Origin: Facklamia hominis CCUG 36813
GTDB taxonomy: Bacteria > Bacillota > Bacilli > Lactobacillales > Aerococcaceae
Direction: 5' to 3'
DNA: 64,000 nt
NCBI RefSeq assembly: GCF_000301035.1
Contig: NZ_JH932292.1
Span: 1,748,888-1,812,887 of the forward strand
The notes under the pieces are model-generated. The model made no database searches. It saw only the letters and a list, made by a program, of their open reading frames with translations, and was not told where the DNA came from. The position numbers and the translations under genes are program-made. Each line of letters starts with the position of its first letter. The stretch's first letter is position 1. This document shows, piece after piece, positions 35,995-46,059 of this stretch.

Positions 35995-37128
35995 TTATTC
36001 ATCCTCCTTCGTTTTGTTGGCGATCATTTCTTTGAATTGCTCAATATCTTGGGGAGCTTGACCACTCGAGGCTTTATTTTGGGTATAACGTCGGATGGCC
36101 GGTAAGATCTCTGATTGGATCAATTCCAGATTCTTCATTAACTTGTCGAAAGGTTGACCTCCAAAGTCGATTTGAGCCCAGTAGCGGGTCATACCAAAAT
36201 GCTCATATTGGAAGAGGATTTTTTCAATGACTTTCTGTGGGCTACCAATGTTCAGAATGTTATCGATCTGACTGGATTGGGCAAAGGCACGTTTGGGGAA
36301 GGCTTGACCATTGGAGAAAGTAAAGCCCTTGGAGATATAGGGATAAGCTTCTTGCCGGGCTTGTTGGGAGCTTTCTGCTACATAGAACATACCTGAAGTG
36401 GCAAGCGGAATCGTCTTTGGATCGAAGCCATTGTCTTCAAGTGCTTGCCGGTAGACTTTGATATTTTGATAATGGAAGTCTGTTGATCCCGTGAGATGGG
36501 ATAGGACCATGGCTGCTCCTTGTTTGCCTGCTTGGATGGCGGAAGTCTCGTGGCCGCCAACCGCTCGCCAGATAGGGATTTGTCGATTTTGATAGGGTCT
36601 GGGTAGAACGCTGGCATTGTCTAAAGCCTGGCGATATTTGCCTTGCCAGCTAATCAGTGTATTCTGGTTGATCTGTCTTAATAAGTCAAAGCGCTCCTCA
36701 AATAAGCCGTCATAATCCCGAATGTCATAGCCTAATAGGTCAAAAAGACCCGTACGAGAAGCCCTACCAGCGATAATTTCCATTCTTCCTTGAGAGATCA
36801 AATCCAGGGTCGCAAAGTCCTCAAAAACACGAACCGGATCTGAAGTTGAAATAATGGTGGAAGAAGAGGATAGGCGGATGGACTGTGTGGCTTGGGCAAG
36901 GGCAGCGAGGATAACGGTATGAGCTTGGCTGGTAAAATAGGCTTGGTGACTTTCACCAATCGCAAAACAATCAACCCCAGCTTGCTCCGCTTCGACCCCA
37001 AAGCGAATGAGTTCATCGATGCGTTGACGTTGGCTAATGCGCTCACCAGTGTAAGGATTAGGAATATGATCCCCTAAGGAAAAAATTCCAAATTCTAAAT
37101 GATCGGGGTATGGATTGGCTACTGTCAT
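35995..37128 (-). CDS. LLM-class flavin-dependent oxidoreductase
   Basis: A 377-residue bacterial-luciferase-like TIM-barrel flavoprotein. Seen are an N-terminal LEFGIFSLGD strand, GVDCFAIGESHQAYFTS (about 50-66), SSSTIISTSDPVRVFEDFATLDLISQGRMEIIAGRAS (about 92-128, the flavin region), and IPIWRAVGGHE. Such enzymes use FMNH2 from a partner reductase to oxidise or desulfonate small molecules; the substrate is unknown. The reductase is encoded immediately downstream. In SirTM ADP-ribosylation operons an LLM enzyme is often a member; here it lies about 11 kb from the macrodomain gene cluster. Confidence 0.88.
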   Translation of the reverse strand: MTVANPYPDHLEFGIFSLGDHIPNPYTGERISQRQRIDELIRFGVEAEQAGVDCFAIGESHQAYFTSQAHTVILAALAQATQSIRLSSSSTIISTSDPVRVFEDFATLDLISQGRMEIIAGRASRTGLFDLLGYDIRDYDGLFEERFDLLRQINQNTLISWQGKYRQALDNASVLPRPYQNRQIPIWRAVGGHETSAIQAGKQGAAMVLSHLTGSTDFHYQNIKVYRQALEDNGFDPKTIPLATSGMFYVAESSQQARQEAYPYISKGFTFSNGQAFPKRAFAQSSQIDNILNIGSPQKVIEKILFQYEHFGMTRYWAQIDFGGQPFDKLMKNLELIQSEILPAIRRYTQNKASSGQAPQDIEQFKEMIANKTKEDE

Positions 37129-37281
37129 GATTAATTCCTCTTTCTATAAATATTGGATAGATTCATTATAACAAAATCTGAAACTTTACCGGATTATTCT
37201 GCCCATGAATCAAAATCTATGATATAATGTGAAGCGAATTGTTTATATGTCAAAGAGACATAATAGAAAGTAGGTTCAGTG

Positions 37282-37839
37282 ATGAAGCAACCAAAAGAAG
37301 GTGAATTCATTACTGTTAAAAGTTATAAGCACGATGGTTCATTACACCGCACTTGGCGGGATACGATGGTCTTGAAGACCAGTGAACAGTCGCTGATTGG
37401 ATGCAATGATCATACCTTGGTAATTGAATCCGACGGTAGACGCTGGGTAACGCGAGAAGCGGCCTTGGTCTATTACCATCAGAAGTTTTGGTTTAACATC
37501 GTTGCCATGATACGCAAGCGGGGTGTGACTTACTATTGTAATCTAGCTTCACCTTATGTTTTAGATAAGGAAGCTTTAAAATATATTGATTATGATTTAG
37601 ATATAAAGATGTTTCCGGATAAGGAGAAGCGTTTATTGGATCTTGATGAATATGAACAACATAGTAAGTTTTACCAATATCCACCAGAGATTGATCGGAT
37701 CTTGAAGTATAATATTCAAGAACTGGTTCGTTGGATCGAAGAGGAGAAAGGTCCTTTTAATCCAGCTTTCATAGATATCTGGTATGAGCGGTATTGCCAA
37801 TTAACCCAACGTCGCCGATTTAATATAACGCATAAATAG
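37282..37839 (+). CDS. DUF402 nucleoside tri-/diphosphate phosphatase
   Basis: About 185 residues. The ATG at 37282 is better placed for AAAGTAGG than the GTG one codon upstream. The DUF402 (YgaC/Ntdp) fold is recognisable from [25 protein letters not shown] text at the N-terminus (written here with IT before VKSYK), [20 protein letters not shown], and the acidic [12 protein letters not shown]...[13 protein letters not shown] (about 95-125), which carries metal-binding aspartates. Characterised relatives hydrolyse NTPs and NDPs. A -10 TATAAT is at 37223-37228. A strong terminator follows, so this is a single-gene unit. Confidence 0.85.
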   Translation: MKQPKEGEFITVKSYKHDGSLHRTWRDTMVLKTSEQSLIGCNDHTLVIESDGRRWVTREAALVYYHQKFWFNIVAMIRKRGVTYYCNLASPYVLDKEALKYIDYDLDIKMFPDKEKRLLDLDEYEQHSKFYQYPPEIDRILKYNIQELVRWIEEEKGPFNPAFIDIWYERYCQLTQRRRFNITHK

Positions 37840-37869
37840 TAGAATTCACTTACCTTCACAATTTGTTGA

Positions 37870-37909
37870 AAGCAATGGTTAGAGTTATTTCTAACGATTG
37901 CTTTTTTTA
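37870..37909 (+). terminator. Terminator after the DUF402 gene
   Basis: Stem AGCAATGGTTAGA / TCTAACGATTGCT (one G-G mismatch) followed by TTTTTTT. Confidence 0.92.
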
Positions 37910-37958
37910 TCACTAATTAGGAAAACGGTTTACTTATCGATAGAAAGGATGTTAATAG

Positions 37959-39815
37959 ATGGCATATCGAGAACGTTTAGATTTAGGCGCCCATTACCAA
38001 GTTGATCAGACGTGTTTTTCCCTCTGGGCACCTAAGGCCAAAGCTTGCCAATTAATCATCTATGCTAAGGATTCAGATCAAGTAGCCGACCGAATTTCCA
38101 TGACCAAAGATCGAGATTCTGGTGTCTTTAGTCTGACCTTAAAGGGGGATTGCCACGGTTATATTTATCGATATGCCTTGTACAATGGGAGGGATTGGAT
38201 TTCAACCATGGATCCTTATGCCAAGGCTGCGACAGTGAATGGTCAGCGGGCTGTTGTGGTTGATTTTTCTCGGACTAACCCTGATCACTGGGGGAAAGAG
38301 GAGCCTCTGCCAGCTCTTGCCAGTCATGAGATCCTCATCTATGAGCTTTCTGTGCGTGATTTTACGCAAGATCCTGCTTCGGGGGTGAAGAATGGGGGAT
38401 ATTATTTGGGCTTGGCCCAATCAGGCGGTCGCAGTCCCCAGGGAATGGCAACGGGTCTGAATTATTTAGCAGAACTGGGGATTAGCCATGTGCAATTGAT
38501 GCCGGTTTTTGATTTTCAGACGATCGATGAAAGCCAGCGACCGAGAAAATCGTATAATTGGGGCTATGATCCGCAAAATTATAATCTACCTGAGGGGAGT
38601 CTTGCTAGTGATCCATTTGATCCGATTTGCCGGATCCGCGAATTAAAAGCCCTGATTCAAGCTCTGCATCAAAAAGGCCTGCGGGTCATTATGGATGTGG
38701 TATATAATCATGTCTATCGATGGGAAGACCATCCCTTTCATTTGACAGCGCCGGGCTATTTCTTTCGTTTTGACCTTTCGGGACAATTAGCTAATGGAAG
38801 CTGGGTAGGGAATGAGACAGCTTCTGAACGGGAAAAGATGCGCCAGTATATGATCGATTCCCTGCGCTTTTGGGTGGAAGAATATCATATCGATGGCTTT
38901 CGTTTTGACTTGATGGGCCTTCATGATCTAGCGACCATGCGTTTGATTCGTCAGGAATTGACGAAAATAAAACCGGATATTTTTCTGTTAGGGGAAGGGT
39001 GGAAGATGAGTCAAGTCCTTCCGCCAGCCTATGCGGCTACCTTGGAGAATGCAGGTCAGTTACCAGGCTATGCATTTTTCAATGATCAGTTTCGTAAGGT
39101 TGTTCGGGGACAAGATGAGGACTTGAAGCATAAAGGCTTTATTAATGGTGGCGCCGAACTTTCTAAAGCGATGGGTCAAAAATTATTGGGTCAGCTAGAA
39201 GGCATTTCCTTAGCCAGCCCCTTGCAGTTAATTCAATATAGTGAAGTGCATGATTCTTATACGCTTTTCGACCGATTGAAAGAGGCGGACCCTAGTGCCA
39301 GTCTAGAACAAATCAAACGACAACAAGCCTTAGCCTTAGCCCTAGGTGTACTGGGTCAGGGGATTCCCTTTATCCATGCGGGTCAAGAATTTATGCGCAG
39401 TAAAACGGGATATCGGGATTCTTATAATCTGCCTGATGCGATTAATCAAGTGGATTGGCAGCTAGCTGATTGTCATCAAGACCTTATCCAATATGTGAAG
39501 GATTTGATTCGACTTCGTAAGGCTTTTCCGCTGCTAGGACAGGCGAGTTTTGATCAGATTGAGCGAACCGCCCAGCTTTTATTAGCACAAGATGGTCTGG
39601 TGGGAATTGAGTACCAAGCAGAAGATACTCGAATCATGCTCTTTTTTAATGGGACCAGTCAAGATAAGGCCTATCGCTTGATATCCGGTTCATACCGAGT
39701 CTTGCTTCAAGGAATGAGTTTGGCTTATTCTTCGGAAGCTCCTTGGCAGGACCTTGATCAGATTCAGCTGCCAGCCTATTCTGCGACAGTGATCCAAGGG
39801 TGTTTTAAGGGGTAA
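37959..39815 (+). CDS. pulA: Type I pullulanase, cytoplasmic
   Basis: A 618-residue GH13 debranching enzyme that cuts alpha-1,6 links in branched glucans. An N-terminal CBM48-like domain (about 10-110, FSLWAPKA...) precedes the catalytic barrel. The type I marker YNWGYDP is at about residues 199-205; catalytic residues are the Asp in GFRFDLMG (about 317), the Glu in LLGEGW (about 346), and the Asp in EVHDSYTLFD (about 432). No signal peptide, so it acts on imported maltodextrins or glycogen; no glg genes are present nearby. GAAAGGATG precedes the ATG. The promoter of glmS begins just after its stop. Confidence 0.95.
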   Translation: MAYRERLDLGAHYQVDQTCFSLWAPKAKACQLIIYAKDSDQVADRISMTKDRDSGVFSLTLKGDCHGYIYRYALYNGRDWISTMDPYAKAATVNGQRAVVVDFSRTNPDHWGKEEPLPALASHEILIYELSVRDFTQDPASGVKNGGYYLGLAQSGGRSPQGMATGLNYLAELGISHVQLMPVFDFQTIDESQRPRKSYNWGYDPQNYNLPEGSLASDPFDPICRIRELKALIQALHQKGLRVIMDVVYNHVYRWEDHPFHLTAPGYFFRFDLSGQLANGSWVGNETASEREKMRQYMIDSLRFWVEEYHIDGFRFDLMGLHDLATMRLIRQELTKIKPDIFLLGEGWKMSQVLPPAYAATLENAGQLPGYAFFNDQFRKVVRGQDEDLKHKGFINGGAELSKAMGQKLLGQLEGISLASPLQLIQYSEVHDSYTLFDRLKEADPSASLEQIKRQQALALALGVLGQGIPFIHAGQEFMRSKTGYRDSYNLPDAINQVDWQLADCHQDLIQYVKDLIRLRKAFPLLGQASFDQIERTAQLLLAQDGLVGIEYQAEDTRIMLFFNGTSQDKAYRLISGSYRVLLQGMSLAYSSEAPWQDLDQIQLPAYSATVIQGCFKG

Positions 39816-39818
39816 TTT

Positions 39819-39847
39819 TTGACAAACAGATTTGATTCAGGTAAATT
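39819..39847 (+). promoter_or_regulatory. Promoter of the glmS ribozyme-glmS transcript
   Basis: Consensus TTGACA (39819-39824), 17-base spacer, TAAATT (39842-39847). Transcription would start near 39854, about 39 bases before the ribozyme cleavage site. Confidence 0.7.
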
Positions 39848-39889
39848 AAATAAGCTTTCAAAAAATAATAATGGAGGTTAATTTAGGAT

Positions 39890-40030
39890 CAAGCGCCAGA
39901 CCTAATCCTGATTAGGTGACGAGGAATGAGCTAATCGAAGTTTTCGGCGGGTGGCTCAAGGCTATGCGGTCTAAAGAAATAAGACAAATCAAAGCTGTCA
40001 GGCTCTGGACAAAACTTATTTCAAGCATAT
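39890..40030 (+). ncRNA. glmS ribozyme: glmS ribozyme-riboswitch
   Basis: The leader of glmS carries the ribozyme core: AAGCGCCAGA at 39891-39900, hairpin CCTAATC/GATTAGG, TGACGAGGA (39917-39925), the ATCGAAGTTTTCGGCGG segment (about 39933-39950), and AAAGCTGTC near 39991. Cleavage is expected between A39892 and G39893. Glucosamine-6-phosphate, the product of GlmS, acts as the cofactor; the cleaved mRNA is then degraded, giving feedback control. The 3' boundary is approximate. Confidence 0.92.
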
Positions 40031-40067
40031 GAAAGCATAAATAGGACAGAGAAAAGAGTGAATATTT

Positions 40068-41861
40068 ATGTGTGGAATTGTTGGATATATTGGACAAGGT
40101 GCCTTAGTGGATGCCTTATTAAATGGATTAGAAAAATTAGAATATCGGGGCTATGACTCTGCTGGAATCTTTGTGATGGATTCGATGGGGCAAGGGCATC
40201 TTTATAAAGAAAAAGGTCGGATTGCTCATTTGAAGGAATTAATTCCGAATGATTTGACCGGACAGGTTGGAATCGGGCACACACGTTGGGCGACCCATGG
40301 ACCCGCTTCTAGCCAGAATGCCCACCCTCACCAATCCGCTAGAGGACGGTTTACCCTTGTGCATAATGGAGTCATTGAAAATTATTTAGAATTGAAAGAG
40401 ACTTATCTGAAAGATTATCACTTCCAATCACAAACGGATACGGAAGTGGCGGTTAATCTGATTGAAAAATTTGCCTTTGAAGGGTTAGCTACTAAAGATG
40501 CTTTGGTGAAGGCTCTGAATTTGATTGAAGGATCTTATGCCTTTGCCTTAATCGATCAAGAACAGCCAGATCGTCTTTTTGCTGCCAAGAATAAGTCGCC
40601 GCTCTTAGTAGGCTTGGGTGAAGGCTTTAACTTGCTGGCATCGGATGCGATGGCAAGTATTGATCTAACCACGCAATATTTGGAGATTCACGACCAAGAA
40701 GTGATCGTCTTAACTAAAGACCAAGTTATGATCGAAGATCTAGCTGGCAATAAGATCGACCGCGAAGCTTACCAAGCTCAGTTGCGGGTGGATGACTTAG
40801 AATTAGGTTCTTATCCTTGCTATATGGCTAAGGAGATCAGTGAGCAAGCAGCGGTTATTCGCCGGAATATTCAAGCCTATCAAACAGATAATGGAGACTT
40901 TGCAGTGGACTCTGATTTGCTTCAAGCGATCCACCAGGCAGACCGTCTTTATATTGTGGCTTGTGGGACATCCTATCATGCAGGGTGGATGGGCAAGCAA
41001 TTTATTGAAGACCTAGCTCAGATTCCGGTAGAAGTCCATTTAGCTTCTGAGTTTGCCTATCATATGCCGCTATTGAGTGACCGTCCATTCTTCATTTTTA
41101 TTTCACAATCGGGCGAAACGGCAGATAGCCGTCAGGCTCTAGTGCGGGTTAAAGCCTTGAATCATCCAAGTCTTACCCTGACTAATGTTCCTGCCTCGAC
41201 CTTATCTCGTGAAAGTGACTTTACCTTATTATTGAATGCAGGTCCGGAGATTGCGGTGGCTTCGACCAAGGCTTATACCGCACAATTAACGGTTTTGATG
41301 ATTCTAGCCTATGTCTTAGCAGAAGCAGTTGATTTTGAATTGAGCCATGAATTGAGTTTGGTTGCTAGCCGAATTGAATCGGTGCTTAGTGAGAAGGAAT
41401 CCATCAAAGATTGGGTTGAAAATAATCTTAGACAAGCTCGGTCGACCTTTTATATCGGGCGTCATTTAGATTACTATGTTGCCATGGAGGCAGCCTTGAA
41501 GTTGAAGGAGATTTCTTATATTCAAACTGAGGCTTTTGCATCGGGTGAATTAAAGCATGGTACGATTGCTTTAATTGAAGAAGGAACACCGGTGATTGCG
41601 ATTGTGACGGATGAGGTGACAGCAGCCAATACCCGGTCTAATCTGGAAGAAGTGAAGGCTCGGGGGGCGAATACCATGGTGATTTCGATGGCTAACTTGC
41701 AAAAGGCAGAGGACCGCTTTGTCTTCGATCCAGTTCATCCGCTTTTTGCACCTTTTGTGTCCGTTGTGATTAGCCAACTGATCGCTTACTATGCTTGTTT
41801 AGATCGAGGACTAGATGTGGACAAACCACGTAATCTAGCTAAGTCTGTAACCGTTGAATAG
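40068..41861 (+). CDS. glmS: Glutamine--fructose-6-phosphate aminotransferase (isomerizing)
   Basis: A 597-residue enzyme making glucosamine-6-phosphate from fructose-6-phosphate and glutamine, the entry to amino-sugar and peptidoglycan precursors. Cys2 after the initiator Met ([10 protein letters not shown]) is the glutaminase nucleophile; the N-terminal glutaminase domain runs to about residue 230, followed by two SIS sugar-isomerase domains ([28 protein letters not shown]) and the C-terminal [12 protein letters not shown]. Length is typical. It is expressed singly behind its ribozyme, with a repeat-derived terminator downstream (41969-42012). Confidence 0.97.
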   Translation: MCGIVGYIGQGALVDALLNGLEKLEYRGYDSAGIFVMDSMGQGHLYKEKGRIAHLKELIPNDLTGQVGIGHTRWATHGPASSQNAHPHQSARGRFTLVHNGVIENYLELKETYLKDYHFQSQTDTEVAVNLIEKFAFEGLATKDALVKALNLIEGSYAFALIDQEQPDRLFAAKNKSPLLVGLGEGFNLLASDAMASIDLTTQYLEIHDQEVIVLTKDQVMIEDLAGNKIDREAYQAQLRVDDLELGSYPCYMAKEISEQAAVIRRNIQAYQTDNGDFAVDSDLLQAIHQADRLYIVACGTSYHAGWMGKQFIEDLAQIPVEVHLASEFAYHMPLLSDRPFFIFISQSGETADSRQALVRVKALNHPSLTLTNVPASTLSRESDFTLLLNAGPEIAVASTKAYTAQLTVLMILAYVLAEAVDFELSHELSLVASRIESVLSEKESIKDWVENNLRQARSTFYIGRHLDYYVAMEAALKLKEISYIQTEAFASGELKHGTIALIEEGTPVIAIVTDEVTAANTRSNLEEVKARGANTMVISMANLQKAEDRFVFDPVHPLFAPFVSVVISQLIAYYACLDRGLDVDKPRNLAKSVTVE

Positions 41862-41892
41862 CTAGGAAAAGAGCAGCTTTCTGAGGGAGCGA

Positions 41893-42012
41893 TCCCCTTT
41901 CACTGGCTTATAAAAATAAAACCAATATGTTGTAATTACTAATCCGAAAATTGATTTCAAAGATTAAACCCTTTCCTCTGCTATGGCGGACCGCAGAGGA
42001 GGGTTCTTTTTT
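41893..42012. repeat. Intergenic repeat copy C, serving as glmS terminator
   Basis: Shares the CTTTCACTGGCTTA, AAAATAAAACCAA and CTGCTATGGCGGACCG modules with copies A and D. Here the end has become a compact hairpin, CCTCTGC / GCAGAGG with an outer CCC / GGG, followed by TTCTTTTTT (41969-42012). Confidence 0.7.
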
Positions 42013-42364
42013 CATAAATTTTATGATTTGAATTAAGAATAGACTAATTGTTTTTGTGAGAATAAACATAACTTATTAAAGATAAGCAGTTTCTATAATC
42101 CAGAAGATACTTGATTAGATTGGGTATCATCGATGATCGTATATATTTAACAACTTTTTTAAGGATGAAAATTATATAAAGATTTCCATTTGATACGATC
42201 CGATCTTAATGCTTGCCGTTATGAGTTTAGATTTCTAATAAAATAAATCATCACCTTGTTTATTAAAAAGTTACTTTTCTTATATAAATATCTTAAAAAT
42301 AATCTAAAATTGTTTTCTTACGTGACTAGCTAGGCCTTATATCCGATCGTTAAGCTAGAGCCTT
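42013..42364. other. AT-rich gene-free region
   Basis: About 350 bases between two repeat copies. I see no credible open frame, ribosome site, structured RNA or promoter in it. Confidence 0.5.
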
Positions 42365-42660
42365 GTAACAGGCGATAAAAATAAACCAATCCCACAGCCG
42401 TGGTTAAAGGACAGCTGGCACACATCAAAGGCTTGGCGCTTTAGCGCTTAGGCTTTGAGTAGCCAACTGAGCCAAGGAGACTTCCTTAGAAGGCTCCTGG
42501 CGGTCCACCACAGTTGTGGGATTGGATTGTTTTTTGAGTCAGTAGAAAGGCTTATTGCTCACCCGTGAGTAGTCCCTTGAGTCGTGAGGCTCTGAAAGAG
42601 GCTCTAGGCGGTCTACCATAGCAGAAGGAAGGGTTTAGTTTTTGGAATAAATTTACACAA
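42365..42660. repeat. Composite palindromic intergenic repeat, copy D (mostly inverted)
   Basis: The most complete copy. Read on the minus strand from 42653 it runs AAATTTATTCCAAAAACT, then CTATGGTAGACCGCC (pair of GGCGGTCCACCACAG near 42500), through the CACTGGCT-like and ATCCAATCCCAC modules. An inner palindrome GGCGCTTTAGCGCTTAGGC is at about 42435-42455. Confidence 0.72.
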
Positions 42661-42787
42661 TTCAATCACTCTCATCAAATCTTAAAGAAGAGCTATTCAA
42701 AAAAATTTTTTAAAGGGTATAATAGCATTGAAGCCTTGAGCGCTTAGCGAGTTAGCGGAGGCTTAACAATTATTTAGGAGCAGTGAT

Positions 42788-43693
42788 ATGACTAGCACAA
42801 AGCCGAAGTTTCAAATACCGATGAGTCCTTGGGCAATTGGGTATTCCATTTTCATGATGACTCTGGGATCGATTATCTATGCCGCTGGGGTTAACTCCTT
42901 TGTTATTCCTAATCATTTTGGGAATGGAGGCGTCGCTGGGATTGCGATTGTTCTCTATTATTTAAAGCACATCCCTACTGGGACGACCAACCTTGTTCTG
43001 AATACAATTATTATTTTAATTGGTTTCCGCTTTATTGAAAAAAGAACGCTGATCTTTACCATCTATACCATGTTTGCCACGTCTTGGGCACTGAACCACG
43101 TTTTTTTACCTCCATTTCAGTCAGAAAATATTCTAATTTCGGCCATCGCTGGAGGGGTCATTATGGGGATTGGCCTTGGATTCATCATTAAGGGCCACGG
43201 TTCTTCAGCCGGTACGGACATTATCGCCATGATCCTAAGAAAGTATACCGGTTTGAACTTTGCCACAGGAACCTTTTTGTTGAATATGGGAATTGTCCTA
43301 TCTTCATCCTTTGTGATCGGTTATGAGAATACGATCGTTACGATTTTTATGAAGTACTTGACTTCTCAGGCCTTGAATATGGTGACAGAAGGTTTGTCAC
43401 GACGCCGAGCAGTCATGATCATTACGGACCGACCTCAAGAAGTTTCTGAAGCTGTATCAAGCTTGATCCATCGGGGAATTACCGTCTTTAGAGCTTTTGG
43501 TTATTATACTCACACTGACAAGAAGGTCCTATATATGGTAGTTTCACGACCACAAGTGGTTAAAATCCAAAATTTGCTTAAGACAGTGGACCCCAAGGCC
43601 TTTATGACGATTACTGAAGTGCAAGAAGTGATTGGCCAAGGATTTACCTTTTATAATTCAAGTAATAAGAACAAGCCATTTTTTGATGAATAG
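42788..43693 (+). CDS. YitT-family membrane protein
   Basis: A 301-residue protein with five to six membrane helices (about 15-190) and a C-terminal soluble DUF2179 domain (about 220-290, with GITVFRAFGYYTHTDKKVLYMVVSRPQ). Conserved N-terminal text NSFVIPNHFGNGGVAGIAIVL and KGHGSSAGTDIIAMIL are typical. Function of the family is unknown; transport or lipid sensing have been suggested. Promoter -10 TATAAT at 42718-42723; the leader contains a stem AAGCCT/AGGCTT (about 42731-42764). TTAGGAG precedes the ATG. Confidence 0.88.
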   Translation: MTSTKPKFQIPMSPWAIGYSIFMMTLGSIIYAAGVNSFVIPNHFGNGGVAGIAIVLYYLKHIPTGTTNLVLNTIIILIGFRFIEKRTLIFTIYTMFATSWALNHVFLPPFQSENILISAIAGGVIMGIGLGFIIKGHGSSAGTDIIAMILRKYTGLNFATGTFLLNMGIVLSSSFVIGYENTIVTIFMKYLTSQALNMVTEGLSRRRAVMIITDRPQEVSEAVSSLIHRGITVFRAFGYYTHTDKKVLYMVVSRPQVVKIQNLLKTVDPKAFMTITEVQEVIGQGFTFYNSSNKNKPFFDE

Positions 43694-43706
43694 GAAAGAT
43701 GGCAAT

Positions 43707-43738
43707 CAAGCTGTAACAGATCGTTACGGCTTTTTTTG
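43707..43738 (+). terminator. Terminator after the YitT gene
   Basis: Stem AAGCTGTAAC / GTTACGGCTT (one G-U pair) followed by TTTTTT. Confidence 0.92.
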
Positions 43739-43825
43739 TTGCCTGTTCTTAAGTGAATGCATCTAGTCCGAGACCTACAAGTATGGTAAAATCAAGCATG
43801 AAGTGGTCTTAAGGAGGGACATAGG

Positions 43826-44860
43826 ATGCGTTATTGGATTGAATCCTTTGGAGGTCAAGCACATTCAAACTATGATGAAATTTTCATCGAAAATCAAGAT
43901 CAACGGATTTCTTTTACAAATTTAGGGGCACGGATTAATCGTTGGCAAACCCTGTCCGGCCATGCCTTTATTCTATCGCATAAAGATGCGGATGAGGTTT
44001 TTCTTTGGCAGGACTTATATGCGGGGGCGACCGTGGGCCGGGTTGCGGGTCGAATAAGCCAGGCTAGTTTGACTTGTCAAGACGACCAGCTCCGATTGAC
44101 AGCCAATGAAGGACCTAACCATCTTCATGGTGGAGGACACAGCTTTGATCTAGCAGCTTGGGATTATCAGGTTAAAGCGACCCAGGACTGTGTTCAGATT
44201 GACTTTTTCTTAGAAGATGCCGCTGGAAACCAAGGCTATCCAGGAAATCTAGAAGTTACTGTCCGTCATAGCTTCGATAGTGATAATCGCTGGACGATTG
44301 AATACTTGGCTAAAAGTGACCAAGCGACGATTTTTAATCCAACCAATCATGTTTATTTCAATCTAATGGGCGACTATGAGCTTCCTATCAATGCCGCTGA
44401 AATTCAGCTTTTTGCCAGTCATTATGTACCCACGGATGAAGCCAATCTTCCACAGGGAGCCTTAGCCAAAGTGCAAGGGACGGCTTTTGACTTGAATCAA
44501 GCCAAACCCTTTAGTGAAATTTTTGCGAGTGAGGATCCTCAAATTAAACGGATTCAGGGGCTTGATCATGCATTTCTATTGAGGGATTCAGGCGATCAGG
44601 CTTGTGTAACTGTGACTGATGATAGGGCTGGTTATCAGCTTGAGGCTTGGACAGACTGTGATTGTCTAGTGGTCTATAGCTTGAACCAAGTAGCCAGCAA
44701 CCAGTACATGGACGGTCAGCGAGTCATTCCTCATGCGGCCTTTACCTTAGAGGCACAACAATTACCTGATGCGGGTCAATTGAACCGGCTGCAGGATATT
44801 TTTCTAGCAAAAGACCAACCTTTCTACCGTAAGACGGTCTATCAAATTCAACAAAGTTAA
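43826..44860 (+). CDS. galM: Aldose 1-epimerase (mutarotase)
   Basis: A 344-residue galactose mutarotase, converting beta- to alpha-D-galactose for galactokinase. Motifs seen: NEGPNHLHGGGHSFD (about 94-108) with the first catalytic His, NPTNHVYFNLMG (about 172-183) with the second, LDHAFLL with the substrate-binding Asp, and a late acidic strand. AAGGAGG precedes the ATG. It is the first gene of galM-galK-galT (11- and 3-base gaps), the Leloir pathway; galE is not in this window. A -10-like TAAAAT is at about 43788. Confidence 0.92.
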   Translation: MRYWIESFGGQAHSNYDEIFIENQDQRISFTNLGARINRWQTLSGHAFILSHKDADEVFLWQDLYAGATVGRVAGRISQASLTCQDDQLRLTANEGPNHLHGGGHSFDLAAWDYQVKATQDCVQIDFFLEDAAGNQGYPGNLEVTVRHSFDSDNRWTIEYLAKSDQATIFNPTNHVYFNLMGDYELPINAAEIQLFASHYVPTDEANLPQGALAKVQGTAFDLNQAKPFSEIFASEDPQIKRIQGLDHAFLLRDSGDQACVTVTDDRAGYQLEAWTDCDCLVVYSLNQVASNQYMDGQRVIPHAAFTLEAQQLPDAGQLNRLQDIFLAKDQPFYRKTVYQIQQS

Positions 44861-44871
44861 GAGGGATTGTT

Positions 44872-46056
44872 ATGGATATAAAAGCATTACAAGCAGCATT
44901 TTTGAAATATTTTGACACTCAAAGTCAGCGTGCTTTCTTTGCACCCGGTCGGGTCAATTTGATTGGTGAGCATATTGATTATAACGGGGGGCACGTCCTA
45001 CCTTGCGCAATTTCAAATGGGACTTATGGTTTAGTGTCATTACGCTCTGATCAAAAGATTTCCTGTGTATCCTTGAACTTCGAGTCAGATGGTTGTGTGA
45101 CTTTTGACTTAGCAGACCTATCCTATCAAGCTTCTGATAGCTGGGTTAGCTATATTAAGGGGATGATTCAATACTGCCAGGAAAAGACAGGCAAGACTGT
45201 ATCGGGCTTTAATTTATTGATTTATGGCAATATCCCGAATGGTGCTGGTTTGTCTTCTTCTGCTTCCTTAGAGTTATTAATCGGTATGATTGTGAACCAG
45301 TTATTTGATTTAGGACTTAGTCACTTGGACTTGGCTTTATTAGGTCAGAAAGTGGAGAATGATTATCTAGGATTGAATACGGGGATTATGGATCAGTTTG
45401 CGATCGGGATGAGCCGAGCAGATTCAGCGGCTTACTTGAAAGTATCCGACATGACTTATGAATTTCTACCGCTCCAACTTGGGGAAGTGGTCTTGTTGAT
45501 CATGAATACTAACAAGCAGCGTAAATTGACAGATTCAAAATACAATCAAAGACGGGCTGAATGTGACCAAGCCTTAGCTGATCTACAAAAGGAATGTGAT
45601 ATCACTTATTTATGTCAATTAAGACCGGATCAATTTGAAGCATTGAGTCATTTGATTGAAGATCCTGTCATACGACAAAGAGCCAAGCATGTGGTCTATG
45701 AAGATGAACGGACCCAACAGGCTAAGGATGCCTTATTAGCCAGTGATTGGGAAGCCTTTGGCCAGTTGATGAATCAATCGCACCAATCTTTGCGAGAAGA
45801 TTATGATGTGACTGGTTTGGAATTAGATACCTTAGTTGAGGCAGCGTGGGAACAAGAAGGAGTCTTAGGTGCTCGAATGACTGGGGCAGGGATGGGTGGA
45901 TGCGCCATTGCCTTGGTTAAGAAAGACCGCTTAGATTCAGTCAAGGATCAAATTCAAGCTATTTATCAAGCTAAAGTAGGCTATCCAGCCAGCTTTTATC
46001 TGGCACAGAGTGCACCGGGGATCTGTGAGCTAACGGCTATCAACGAGGAGGATTAG
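44872..46056 (+). CDS. galK: Galactokinase
   Basis: A 394-residue GHMP kinase phosphorylating alpha-D-galactose at C1 with ATP. The galactokinase signature FFAPGRVNLIGEHIDYNGG is at residues 22-40, the ATP motif NGAGLSSSASLELL at about 123-136, the catalytic Asp in MDQFAIGMS, and the C-terminal motif GARMTGAGMGGCAIAL (about 324-339). Length is typical. AGAGGGATT precedes the ATG. Middle gene of the gal operon. Confidence 0.97.
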   Translation: MDIKALQAAFLKYFDTQSQRAFFAPGRVNLIGEHIDYNGGHVLPCAISNGTYGLVSLRSDQKISCVSLNFESDGCVTFDLADLSYQASDSWVSYIKGMIQYCQEKTGKTVSGFNLLIYGNIPNGAGLSSSASLELLIGMIVNQLFDLGLSHLDLALLGQKVENDYLGLNTGIMDQFAIGMSRADSAAYLKVSDMTYEFLPLQLGEVVLLIMNTNKQRKLTDSKYNQRRAECDQALADLQKECDITYLCQLRPDQFEALSHLIEDPVIRQRAKHVVYEDERTQQAKDALLASDWEAFGQLMNQSHQSLREDYDVTGLELDTLVEAAWEQEGVLGARMTGAGMGGCAIALVKKDRLDSVKDQIQAIYQAKVGYPASFYLAQSAPGICELTAINEED

Positions 46057-46059
46057 ATC

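Noticed and set aside
37919..37934. CcpA (cre) site upstream of pulA
   Set aside because: AGGAAAACGGTTTACT resembles the consensus but has about three mismatches at conserved positions.
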